From the NCBI GenBank assembly GCA_004380135.1, contig QXCR01000193.1:62001-126000 (forward strand): 64,000 nucleotides of DNA. The letters run 5' to 3'. The notes beneath the pieces were generated by a model, which ran no database searches, was not told the origin of the DNA, and saw only the letters and a program-made list of their open reading frames with translations. Shown in pieces: positions 9,909 to 20,693 of this stretch (within the stretch, counting starts at the first letter, position 1; each line of letters starts with the position of its first letter). This DNA is from Stemphylium vesicarium (taxonomy: Eukaryota > Ascomycota > Dothideomycetes > Pleosporales > Pleosporaceae). The position numbers and the translations under genes were made by a program.

Positions 9909-12013
9909 CTATGCTAGACCTGATTGCTCTAGTGGTGCCAAGTAAGAGGACACCCTTTTATATCGCGGCGGCGGCTGTAAGTTTTCATCAGCTCTGGTAC
10001 AGATGCCAATGCGCTTGAACTCGTCCTTTCGCACCTCTTTTGCTAAAAGAAATAAGGCTATGGGACTGTACACTCCACTGGCATAGAACTGATTGGCCAT
10101 CCCAATGTAAACGGAAATACGGGAGCAACTGAACACCGCGGAATCTCATCCAAGCGCATGATAGAGCCGGCAAGACCAGAGAAGCTGTATGTACCCTGGT
10201 CTCTTGACAGTATGTTGCCACAGGCTGTGAAAGCCATGATGTCAAGCCTGTACGAAGAGATTCAGTAAAATTGACATCTAAAACCACGCTAGACACGTAC
10301 CAGGGGTGAAAGAAAGCGTAGTCGTCCGTTTGGCTCACATAATCCGACAAGCTTAGCACTCGCCCAAATTATGTGTGACAGATATGCTTAGGTCCGCTTT
10401 CAGGTGATCAGGATCCAAGAGGCTGAAACTGAGCCAAAGCAATTCACCGAGGTTGTGCTCGGAGCGCTGGGCTTTCATGGAAGCCCAAGTCCACGATGGA
10501 TAATCACAACCCGCAGTACTTTGACTGTGCACGAATGAATTTTGATCTTGAATTCCCTTCACCAACCATGCCAGATTGAAACCAAACTCAAGCAGAATCC
10601 TGTCTGGATCACAAGAGCTGGGCTCGCACGCAAACACCGGAATGCCGTAAAAATGGGGGTTTTCGCGTGGCAAGCAAAGATCTTTTAAATATTCCTGCCA
10701 ATCCGGTCCTGTCCCCCGAGTCCGGTCTGCCAGGTCGCGGAACATCCTAACAAACGCGTTGATGCTGTCCGACCTGTAGCGAAGCTTCCGGCGGTAATAT
10801 CCGGTGACAAGCTCATTTGCCTCGTTAACACAGCCATGCGCATCAGGAAGCCTTGCCATGGGCTGTGATGCTTGAAAGAGGCTATATGCTAAGATATCAG
10901 CCCAATCTTTTTCCATCTGCTCCATTACTAGTCGTTCTCGGCACTGAAAATACACTTGGCAATCGGTGAAGAAGACTAGGCGTTGTGAAAGCATCATCTC
11001 CTGGTGGGTCCAACCCCGGGCGCTCCATGTCGCAGCCTTCATATCCTGCCGTGGATCTTCCACTGCGATGAAAGTCTTTCACCCCATCTCACAAGACCTT
11101 GGGTTTTTCCGAGGTCGGCTGATTCCAGGGAGGCCATAATTTGAGTCGCTACCCGCAGCAGCTACAATCGTAATGCAAGCGTTCCGATAAATGGAGTCCA
11201 TATTGCTGATAGTCGCATGCTTTTCTGCCGCGTTATCTTGGTCGATGCAATATCGATCAACCCACAGATATCGTATGCCAAGTTGCTGAGTGACGACAAT
11301 GGCGTCAGCAACAGTTTGTGGGATGTCGGCTAACGGTTCATTATCGCAACTGGTTTCATCGGCAGGCACATCACCCCAGACGTAACTGAGACACGCATAT
11401 CGCTTGTCTAGTGCAGGGCATAGCATCCGAGACTCGCAATCAATGAGTCGTACGGGCGGCTATCTGCGGTCTTGGAAGGACCTTCCGCATCGATTCGGAT
11501 GGTCTGATTGACACTGCTCAAGATCATCTCTTAAGGACGCATAATCGATGGAATCCTTGTTTAGAGGTCGGCAGAAGGGCGAGTAAAGGTGTTTTCCTGA
11601 GAGCGAGTCGATGAAGTGAGCTTGCTGTGGTAGCAAGTGTGTTATCCGGCCGGACCATTGTGCCGTCAATTGAAAGTATGCAGCCCAAGGATCGGAGGAC
11701 ACATAACCGTACTCAGAAGACAACTCTTGGTCTGGATCTGGAGAGGCCGGCACTGGAAGAGTGCTTACAGCACCCCCAGCCCGCAGGTAATTGACCTGTA
11801 TTGAAAAAAAACGACGGGATCAGATGTGGTATTCGCCTGGCTGGATGACTTTCATAGGAGATTTAAGAACTGAATACATTGAGGACAGCCCTCTTCAATA
11901 TCTTCTTCCGCTATATATCCCAAATCGATACTGTCAGGCTCGAAGTCGTGTCTAACGATGTGTGAGAGTGTCAGCCTTGTGCACTTTTCGCAAAGCTGGG
12001 TCGAAAGAGGCAT
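9909..12013 (-). pseudogene. HET-domain (heterokaryon incompatibility) protein, decayed
   Basis: HET-domain proteins mediate non-self recognition and cell death in filamentous fungi. The N-terminus (MPLSTQLCEKCTRL, start ATG at 12013-12011) is followed, probably after an intron ending near 11790, by the HET core: VRLIDCESR, RYACLSYVWGDV, IRYLWVDRYCIDQD, MDSIYRNACITIVAAAG, then WSARGWTHQEMMLSQRLVFF. The core is collinear and in one frame, but broken by TAG at 11460-11462 (just before the core) and TGA at 11079-11081 (between the two HET halves). A C-terminal piece at 9909-10136 (LLAKEVRKDEFKRIGI) resembles the usual HET protein end. A 30-nt GTGAGA..CAG segment could in theory remove the TGA but is too short for a normal intron. 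Neither stop has a convincing splice escape. Confidence 0.72.
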
Positions 12014-12635
12014 GGTGTTGTAGCGTCTTCCTGGGATGGGCTTGTGATTTTGAAGGCCGAACCGAAGGATGCGTTTATTAGTAGTTGACAAGCGTGGAGA
12101 CGTCGTCGACAAACATAAGGGGTGGTTAGGCTACAGTGGGGCTGTGAAGGTAATGAAGACAGATAAGTCAGCCCTGCAGCTGGCTACAACCTATCAGCTG
12201 CCTGTAGAGGCTTCAGCAAGCCACAGGAGGCTGGAGAAATCCAGCCAATCTACCAATCGTCCTTGTTTATCGGTAAGCCGTTATGCACTCCTCACCTAGG
12301 AATCCTTCCAACAAGGTAAACGGGCCAATTCGGTGAAGCGGTACGTGCACAGCCTATATCGAGTTCAGCTTATGGTAGCACAGCAGAGCAATCCCAGATG
12401 CGAAGGGAGCTCTCAATCTCTGACATGGCCCGCAGAGACTCTCGCAGGACTTCCATGAACGCGTTGGTCATGGTGTGGGGATCGTTCGGTCGAGCGCGGC
12501 GATGAGGCGCCCCAAATCATCCCTGTCGGCGCTAAAGTACCTAGCGAAGCCGGCATGCAACCATCAGTGGTGCGCATGCCCCCATCTCAGTATCATGCAC
12601 TCAAACAATGATTCTGCCTCAGATACCACCTCAGT
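12014..12635. promoter_or_regulatory. Divergent region between HET pseudogene and Zn2Cys6 gene
   Basis: About 620 bp between two divergently oriented genes. It presumably contains the regulator's promoter; no specific site is recognised. Confidence 0.35.
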
Positions 12636-14287
12636 ATGCGCCGGACGCTTAGAAGGTCCTGCGAAGCTTGTGCGAAATCAAAACTAAGCTGTGATCTTCG
12701 CACACCACGATGTTCACGATGCGTCAAGAGGAAAATTACAAATTGCGTCTATGCAAATGAGCCGCTGACATTGTCGCCAACTGAACGGAATGCCATCGCC
12801 ACCTTCAATCACGGAATTAGCATCCAGAAAGACAACGCGCAGTTTGTTGTTTCCCCACCTACGTTGTTGGGCGGTTCTCTCAGCCAAGCATTTGACCCTT
12901 TCGACGTATACCCACAGACTAGACTACCACGAGCTCGTGTGGAGCAACTCATCCACCACTGTAAGTATTTGACGTTGACTTATGGAGACAACACCGATAT
13001 AGCTGTTCTGAATGAGCGAGCGAGATTGGAAAAGATTGCGCCACACTTCAAAAGTATCATGGCATAACTGACAAAGAATAGTTTTGTCGAACATCGCCTT
13101 CCAGTACTACCCACTAGATCTCGGAAAGTCGTCCAATCCATTTGTAGTTTCCTGGTGGCCGCTCGCCTTGCAAGACCCGGCGCTGTTCCATGTGTCTCTC
13201 CAAACCGCATCGTTGGATTTGGACCTGAAAGCCAGAAATGGTTTCCAAAACTCTGAACTTCTCATGGAAGATTCGATTTCGCTAGTGCGACAGCGGGTTG
13301 GCGACCCAATTCTCTCATGCGGTGACGAGACTATGGACGCCGTAGTCACGCTAGCTGCTATTGAGGTAACGAAAATCTCTTATTTCTTATGGAAATACTT
13401 GCACATGGCTGATACGGAGAGTCCCAGTTCGGAAAGGGAAATTTCGCCGTCGGCAGCATGCACATTGAAGGGGTCAAGAAGATGGTGCAGATGAGGGGTG
13501 GTATACATACGCTGAAATTAACGAGCCCTCTCACAGCACGCATGGTATCATGGTAAGCACATGCTCGATCTTGGAGGAATGTACGTTATTAACACCTCCT
13601 ACCAGGGTTTCCATGATACTCTTGCAAACCCCGCAGTTCGATGTTCAAAACGACTGGAGACGCGGAGACGCGATTGCTCCAATACCGCAATGGGCCGATG
13701 CTGCCGATAATCCCCAAAAAGAGCTTCCATCGCACTTCGTCGGTCTTGAGATCGAGCCTACAGTGTGCGATGTGCTTCTACGGCTGCACAGTATCTTCGA
13801 AATGTCTCAACGGCAAGCTCTATCGACCACTGATCTCCACGATCTCACATGTTTCGTCCTGCACAAACTTCTATCATTGTCTCCACCAGCTTCCGAGACC
13901 TCCGGAGGCTTCGCAGAATCCGAATGCGTCCGATACGCACTAGCACTGTATTTGCTCATCATTCACGGACCAACATACTTCACGCACGCGCATTTGCAGT
14001 TGAGTCTGGCATCAGGGCTCAGAGTTGTCCTGGACCACACCTTACCGTCATTGTCACCATACCACGAAACCGTCGCCTTGTGGACTTTAACCGTCGGCAT
14101 GGTCGCATCGGACAGCACGTCGGAAAGTTTTTGGTTTGCAAGCCAAGTCAAAGCCCTTTGTACGCGTCTCAACCTTCATATTTGGGCCGACATCCGCAAT
14201 CGTCTAGAGGAAGTGCTGTGGTACAAGATGGCGCGTGCTGAGATGGTCTTTCAGCAGCGTTGGGAGATGGCAATGATGGCGGCTTGA
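12636..14287 (+). CDS. Zn2Cys6 fungal transcription factor
   Basis: Nuclear DNA-binding regulator. Model: join(12636..12960,13082..13365,13428..13552,13606..14287), 471 aa. The Zn2Cys6 cluster is at residues 9-37 (SCEACAKSKLSC...PRCSRCVKRKITNC), right at the N-terminus. The rest has the layout of the fungal-specific TF domain found with such clusters: FQYYPLDLGKSSNPFVVSWW, DPALFHVSLQTASLDL, then GSMHIEGVKKMVQMRGGI, a common signature. Every intron restores the frame. The start ATG gives a short lead of 8 residues to the first Cys, typical of these proteins; an upstream exon cannot be excluded. Neighbours are a HET pseudogene and a PTH11-like receptor, which do not reveal its targets. Confidence 0.82.
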
Positions 14288-14693
14288 CCAGATTGCCATC
14301 GCTGTCGCGTTACCTATAAGCACAAGAACATAGTATGAGCTTAACAATTCGCACTCCCGATCTTTCATACGTGCATCGCGCAAAACACCCTTACGCCGAG
14401 AAGAGCTTAGTCGCAAAACTTGATCTTCGGACACTAGTCCACTTTGGTGCGCGGTGCTTGCTCATCGAAGCTGAGCACATAACAATGCGAATGCCCCACC
14501 AATCGTTGCTAGGGGCTGATTCGGAGTCTAAGCTCTAGTGGGTATAGGCTGATAGGTAAGTGAGCACACGCATCTGCTTTAGGACGTCGCTAACGATACA
14601 GACCTTGCCTCGTCAGCCCCCAGAAGACTCAGGTTGTATCAAGTTCATTATATCGTAAGCTACATAAAGTCATCAGAGCCACACCAGGTACGG
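14288..14693. other. Convergent 3' intergenic region
   Basis: About 400 bp between the 3' ends of the Zn2Cys6 gene and the CFEM/PTH11-like gene. Nothing beyond the expected UTRs is seen. Confidence 0.4.
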
Positions 14694-16433
14694 CTACCGT
14701 CGCTCAAATATCATGCTCAGCGCTCGACTCCATGATCCCGAGTGACACTGTTCGCGGTCGCGAGCTGGCAGCCCAAGGCCCTCGCGATCACCCCAACTTG
14801 TCTCAGACTCGTCATCGGAGCAACGCATTGTGCTTGGAAGACTTCCTATGGTACACCGATTTGATATCGAATGCAAATACCTCTCTTCGACATGGTGTTC
14901 ATGTGCCTTATGCGCCATCTCCGGGAGTGCAGGCAACGGCTTGTCCAAGGGCGACATCGTCTCGACTGCGTCTTCCTCCTCGCGGACCCATCGCGGGTTT
15001 AGGCTCATTCGAGTGAATCGAAGCGTTGAGATGAGGTTTGGTTTCCTCTCGGCGCTCTTGGCGCGATACCAGTCGGGGTTTGCGACGCCATCGGAGCTCT
15101 TCTCAGAAGTCTTGCGCGATCCCTTGGAGTAAGAGCTGAACACGGAGCGAAGGCTGGGTAATACCTTGTCGACAAGGGGGCGTAGAGGCATGAGATTGCC
15201 GCATATGCAGGCTGAGAGGATCTCGATGAGGGACCACTTGATGACGTCGACGTTGTCCCAGGTTGAGTCGTAGGTGTTGGCGTACTTGAGGACGAATTTG
15301 AGGCGGACGATGCTGGTGATGCATGCGCTTGGTGCGTGTTAGCAATGGCCTTATTCGATGCGTAGTGAGGGTGATACTTACAACGAACCAACGCTGATGA
15401 GGAGAATCAGCCCGACCTTCTTCCTGAAGCTCATATGCAGTTGCCATAGGGGATGAATTGGAAGAAGCAAGATGATGATATCTTCGACGATACTCAAACC
15501 CGCGCCAGTGAAGCCGATGACGACGTTAACAGGAAGGCACTTGCCATCAATGGTCTTGTTCCATATGGAAGCGATAGGCAAACACTGAAACGTGACGAGC
15601 AGGAAGAAAACGAAGCCGTGTACGAACATGAAAGTGATCATGATGCGCACGCTCCATTGGAACCAGGCCATGAATTGTGGGAAGAGTCGAGAATACAAAG
15701 CCAAAATGGCCACCTTGGAGAAGATCTGCACCAGAACGTAGAGCATCTGGCAGACATAATACAACTTCAGAAGCTCTACACCGTGTGCTACTGGAATCTC
15801 CCAATAGTGGAGCCCGAACCCCATGAGAGACATTCGAAGGATGATGACGGACACGGCGACGAGGAGGATTGCAGCCATGATGGCGTACGCGTCGTCGGAC
15901 CAGAGGCGCCGGGTCTTGAGCCACCGGGAATACAGGCGCAAGCTGAGAAAAGGAATCGACAACGCGATTGTGGCGATAGCGATGGTCTTCAGCTCGTTTA
16001 CTCGGGACTCCTTTGGGTAGCTTTCGCAAAGTCCGCCGGCGAATACTGTGACTTCTGGGAGGTTGTCAGCGTCTCAATTACGAGATGATGTGTGCAGTGA
16101 TTCTTACCTATTTGCTCCGCGAAACCGCAGGAACGTTGCACGCAGGCGGATAAATGGGATTGCATCGTGGTGTTGGTGCATGCGCAGTCCGCTAAGGCTG
16201 CTGCGGTGGTCATTGGACAGCCGCCATCTTCGAACAGCGTTGTCATAACGCATGGTACCTGCGCGCAGCGTCTGATCAGCGTGGCTCACATATCGAGGGT
16301 GTAGGTCAAGACTTACCGAGCACTGAGGTATCATCCCCAGCATCGATACGACCGAGGTGTTAGAAGAGATCTGAGCCATGGCTACCCCGATGGCCAAAAG
16401 CACTGAGAGCAAGCGTAGAAGTGTGTACGCCAT
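14694..16433 (-). CDS. CFEM-domain PTH11-like seven-transmembrane receptor
   Basis: Plasma-membrane receptor-like protein of the PTH11 class; Pth11 in Magnaporthe senses surface cues. Model: complement(join(14694..15327,15382..16054,16108..16258,16317..16433)), 524 aa. A signal peptide (LLRLLSVLLAIGVAMAQ) is followed by an eight-cysteine CFEM domain (IPQCSVPC, GGCPMT, DCACTNT, SACVQRSC, GGLC) at about residues 25-100. Seven hydrophobic segments follow (for example IAIATIALSIPFL, AYAIMAAILLVAVSVIIL, IMITFMFVHGFVFFLLV, VGLILLISVGSF), then a long hydrophilic Ser/Arg-rich cytoplasmic tail. The start is the ATG at 16433-16431. All introns restore the frame, and the third gives GSFACITSIVRLKFVLKY, the conserved sixth/seventh helix region. 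Confidence 0.88.
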
Positions 16434-19091
16434 GATACCCAAGGATTGGTAGACAAGACAATGAAGTGATCTGACGTGGAGGTATGAGCAGGGCTCTCAA
16501 CTATAGGAACTGGCCGGGGTCGCATCCTCATATGCATCCCCCTCGCACTGACGAGCAGTTCAATGTCAATGCACGAACGACTCAAAATCAAGGTACGCCA
16601 CCTCTTGGGACAAACATAATGCTGTTTTGGAAAGACACTCAACGATCAGTGAACGAAAACATCCAATGACGGTATCGCGGAGACGACGTTCTCCCATCGT
16701 GTTACAGACGACCGAACTCAATTACCCTAAACGCCTGAAGTAGACGATGCCGAGGGACAAGAACGATTCCCGCCCCCGTGCGGATTTGCGATGCTGAAAG
16801 TTTGGGGGCGGGAACTAAGTATTAGGGTACCGTGAGGAACTCCTCCCCAGAGTCATGAACATACGGTTCGCGGGTGGCAGCTTTCGGAGTGATTTTCCCG
16901 AGTGTGGCTTGATGGAAACATTGTTTCTGGGGACATGAAACAACAGCATCAAGTGGCTCTAGGTCTCCCAGAGACGTTGTTTCTCATTGCGTATACGGAT
17001 CAGAATTGATGACGATCAGCATCGTAGGCTTGGCTGGGGTCATATCGTTCATTCTGCAGCTCTAGTAAAGAGCGAATTCATGCAGGCAAGTAGCGCATTC
17101 TTGTTTGCTTGGAGGTCACACAGCATCTGACGGGATGTGTCGGACCAGAATAGGTAAGTACTCAGGTACCATTTGTGGCGCTAGGCCCGAGGGAAAAGAT
17201 ATCTGCCGGTTGCGATGGCGCGTTAGCTTCTGCCTGTTGCAAAGGATCAAGTACATGACCCTGCGTCTGTATGTTCGGAAATTGTAGACCAAAGCTCTTC
17301 CGTCGCGATGGTATTCGATGCGCGTATGTTTTGCGATTAAGGCGCGTCGCCCCTGACACCTGACATTCACTAACGCAGCTCCAGCACCAGAACATCGGCA
17401 ACCCCAGGTAATGATCAGATATCTGAGAAAAGAAGGATATATGAATGGAGCGAGTGATTGTCTCCACGCAAGGGACTGTTGTGTGGAGGAGTGGTCCAAC
17501 TGCCGGTGGGCGCGGTTGAGTAGCGCGTCATCTGGAACGTGGCGTCCCACGCTCTGTTTCGCATTAGCGCGAGTCCGAACCGCGTTAATCCGGTTACGGC
17601 CGAACCTTGGCCACACCCTGATTGAAGCGTCAATCACAAACGTCTTCGCCAATCCGACCCCTACAGAGTCGACTCCCCGTATCAGAAACAACAAACCTTC
17701 TTCTATATTCGAAGCCCTAGTTCTCGAAGAGGGTTGCGCCATTCTAGTCGAGTGCTACTCTTGATCGAGACATGACGGCTATATCCGCTGCGAGACCTAT
17801 TGTGATCAAGTTTGTCAGCCCGTCTCTAGGTTTACTAAAATGACGTCTCGCTGACTCCTCTTTTGGCTTCATACCCCAGAATTGTCGAAGAGGCGACGTA
17901 CAGGCTTCCGGGGCATTGAGCAATGTCTCAGTTGCTCAACAAGAAGAAAAGGTCCGATCAAAACGTCAAAACTACAGCTTCATTTCACAAGTCGCAGTAT
18001 ACCGCAGAGGACAAAGCCGTATAAGTCAGCAGTCTTGCGGGAGGTCCTGCGCCTGCATTCCTCTTTGTCATAAAGTTTGGCACCAAAGCTTCCGCCCAGC
18101 TGCTAACAACACTAAGCTTCGGGGCCTCGGACTGACAACTACACTTGAACTAGCACAATGGTGCTATCAGCAATGAGTGACATTGCGTGACCGCGTTATG
18201 GTCTATATGCCGAGTTCTATCGCATGTTACAAACGCACGCGAGTGCAGCATCTTTTACAATGCGATCATGCCACTTCTGCAAACCGTGAAGCATAAGCAG
18301 ACGGAAGTTATCAGACCATGGCTCTAAGCGATCCCGAACACACCCGCGATCCATCGTCGCTACCGTCGATGACAAATTATGTTCACTATCCTGTGGTCTC
18401 TAGATCCGCTAACGAGTCTGCACATGTCTTTTGTGCCAGACTGTTTTTGGTAACGACGGTTAGGGGTGGGCGTCTGCCTGTTTGTAGCTGTGCATTGCTA
18501 ACCCCACTACCCCAGTGCCGTATATCCGAATACCACAGTTAGTACGCCACATCGAGATGGGTTATTCCATTCTCCTCTGTTCCCGAGCCGGGAGACAGGA
18601 TGTCACCTGTTTTACCCACGTCAGAATTCGGCATCCTCTCGTCCTGATATGATCTGATCAGTGACGCTTCACGCATCCAGCGTCCTCGTCACGGGTCTGG
18701 TTATAATTATGTATGGGCGATGAACGTTTTGCGGGGGCTAGCCAAGGGCAATCATAGGCTCTTTAATATCTCGTCGAAGCCCCTCAATTAGGTTTCCAGC
18801 GCATGACTGCAGCCAACCTGCAGGCTCGACGTAAGCACTCTACATCTCGGTCAAATACATCTGATAGGCATACATAAGCTTGTCATAGAATTTTTGGTGA
18901 GGCACAGGAAGTAGCACATCGAAAGAACCATTAAGCGACGAGAAAAGGACAGATCTCATATCCATACGATATCGTAGCTGTCAAACACCCGCTGTCACAA
19001 CATCAACATGTCGACAACTTACGTCTACTACACTTCAAAATCGAGCAGATAGTTCCAAGACCTGGAAAAGAACCTTTTGACCAACCACACG
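16434..19091. other. Gene-poor intergenic region of 2.7 kb
   Basis: No open frame here carries a recognisable domain. A 208-codon frame on the minus strand (17116-17742) has Arg-rich translation typical of a chance frame. An 11-bp GC-rich inverted repeat lies at 16767-16814 (see findings). Confidence 0.45.
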
Positions 19092-19379
19092 ATGTCTAAA
19101 TCCAAGGATATCAGAATCATGATGCTTCTTTTGCATAGCAGCTACGGCAATTATCTACATCCGGACGAAACGAATCATCGTTACATTCGCGTCGTCATCG
19201 ACATTCCCGATCGCCGTCTTCGCAGCACCGAAGAGAACCAGCAGCTCTTGAACAAGACAGTTAAGGCTTACCTGGAGTATCAGGGCAGGAAAGCGGATGT
19301 TTACGAGGTTGAAGTTGGATTCAACGAGTACAAGCAAGAGAACGTGGTGAGGCTAGTACCGAATCGAAGTCGCGCATAG
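19092..19379 (+). CDS. Small hypothetical protein
   Basis: Single-exon frame of 95 codons starting at ATG 19092 (MSKSKDIRIMMLLLHSSYGN). The translation is balanced and charged, with IRVVIDIPDRRLRSTEENQQLL and EVEVGFNEYKQENVVRLV, and looks more protein-like than surrounding chance frames. There is no signal peptide, transmembrane segment or known motif. Standing alone in a long gene-poor region, it may be a small gene or a remnant. Confidence 0.35.
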   Translation: MSKSKDIRIMMLLLHSSYGNYLHPDETNHRYIRVVIDIPDRRLRSTEENQQLLNKTVKAYLEYQGRKADVYEVEVGFNEYKQENVVRLVPNRSRA

Positions 19380-20693
19380 GGATGTTGTCAGCCGTGGAGT
19401 AATCCGAAAGTCTTATGCAATAATCCTCTTACAAAGTCTGCTGTGGGGAGATGCAGGGCAAATGTTGGGGTTGTAGGTATGCTTTGTCAGAGCCACGTGA
19501 CTGCAAGCCGGGACGTTGTTAGGCCGGCCTAGAAGCTATGACGTTGACTAGCTCCTTCCAAGGTTCCTTGATGCCCAGCCTCACATGAACCTGGGCGCGG
19601 ATCAAGACCCCTTCACCTAACCTGCAAGCGATCATCTTTGGAGCCGCCGATGCTCATGCATAACCATGTTCACCCCAGGAAACGATTGTGACACATTGCG
19701 CAGTACACAGGGAAAGTCTAGACGTCATCGATCATGACAACGCACATTTGACCACCAGACGCAGCCCACGTCGTCACATTTGGATGCGACAAGGCACACT
19801 TGAAGTAGTGAGATTATGCTGATGGAATTGGGATCTTTTGTCCGTATCAGCAATACAGTATATCACGCATGTCGCAGATTCAGTGAAGAGGCCTAGAGCT
19901 GTCAGAAAGTCGACTAGCTTGCGGCCGAGAAATCAAAAATCATTTTCCAGAGGGGCCAATCACTCGGCTATGATATTTGCTCATCGACCAGCTTACGGCA
20001 TGGTTTTGTCACAACGGTATGTTCTGCATTCAACGTTGCCTTCTTTCGGGCCTTGATTGCATAGGTACCTACAGGCGCAGTCGTCGTTATCTATTATCAA
20101 TCTTGCACGACGCGTAGATTTTCCCTGCTTGTCGGCGATGATTAGTATTCGGTACCAAGCTAGTTTGTCAAAGCACATCTCGGACATCAACCAACGAATC
20201 GTAGCGATGAGACACTCAGCACTAAGGACCGCGCAAATCAGCCATCGGAGCTCAACATGCGCAGGAACCAATCTTTTTTGAGTACGTCCGATGCTAGGCG
20301 TCTGACGGGGTGATTACTCTCCGGGCCCGAGAGCGAGAGCGACAGCAAACGGCCCGGTCAGGCGAAGCTAGCAGCCGTTCTGTAAACAAGGGTTTACGGC
20401 CGTAACAACCTGAACCGCATCGCGCAGGAGAAAGTAAGCGGTTCGACGTCTCCCCGAAAATTGACATTCGCAAGATTACGCACAGATTATGTTCGGTTCT
20501 ATTACAAAGCTACTTCGATAGGAGACGTGCTTTTCATAGACTATATGGGCCACCACTGTGTCCCTTCAGGATGAGCCATTCAACAACCATTAAATCCTCG
20601 ACAGCTCTCACAGCTTTAGGGCATACCTAATCTTCTAATTCCTTCAATATCATCACCTATACGAACCGAGGGCTTGGTAGCGTCACACACTAA
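19380..20693. other. Intergenic and upstream region of the ABC transporter
   Basis: About 1.3 kb with no convincing gene. The 350 bp nearest the transporter contain a striking palindromic segment at 20382-20404, listed separately. Confidence 0.4.
20382..20404. promoter_or_regulatory. Nested palindromes upstream of the ABC transporter
   Basis: GTAAAC-AAGG-GTTTAC (20382-20397) is a perfect 6-bp inverted repeat with forkhead-like half sites. It overlaps the 10-bp palindrome TACGGCCGTA (20395-20404), which has the CGG/CCG triplets used by Zn2Cys6 regulators. It lies about 290 bp before the transporter ATG. Regulatory role is inference. Confidence 0.35.

Noticed and set aside
11058..11087. A 30-nt intron that would remove the TGA in the HET gene
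   Set aside because: GTGAGA and CGCAG ends are present and the frame is kept, but 30 nt is well below usual fungal intron size, and the TAG at 11460 would remain.
15453..16088. 211-codon plus-strand frame over the CFEM/PTH11-like gene
   Set aside because: Antisense shadow of the receptor exon; its His/Glu/Asp-rich translation is typical of the complement of hydrophobic codons.
17116..17742. 208-codon minus-strand frame in the gene-poor region
   Set aside because: Arg-rich composition, no domain, no start context, and conflicting overlapping frames on the other strand; it looks like chance.
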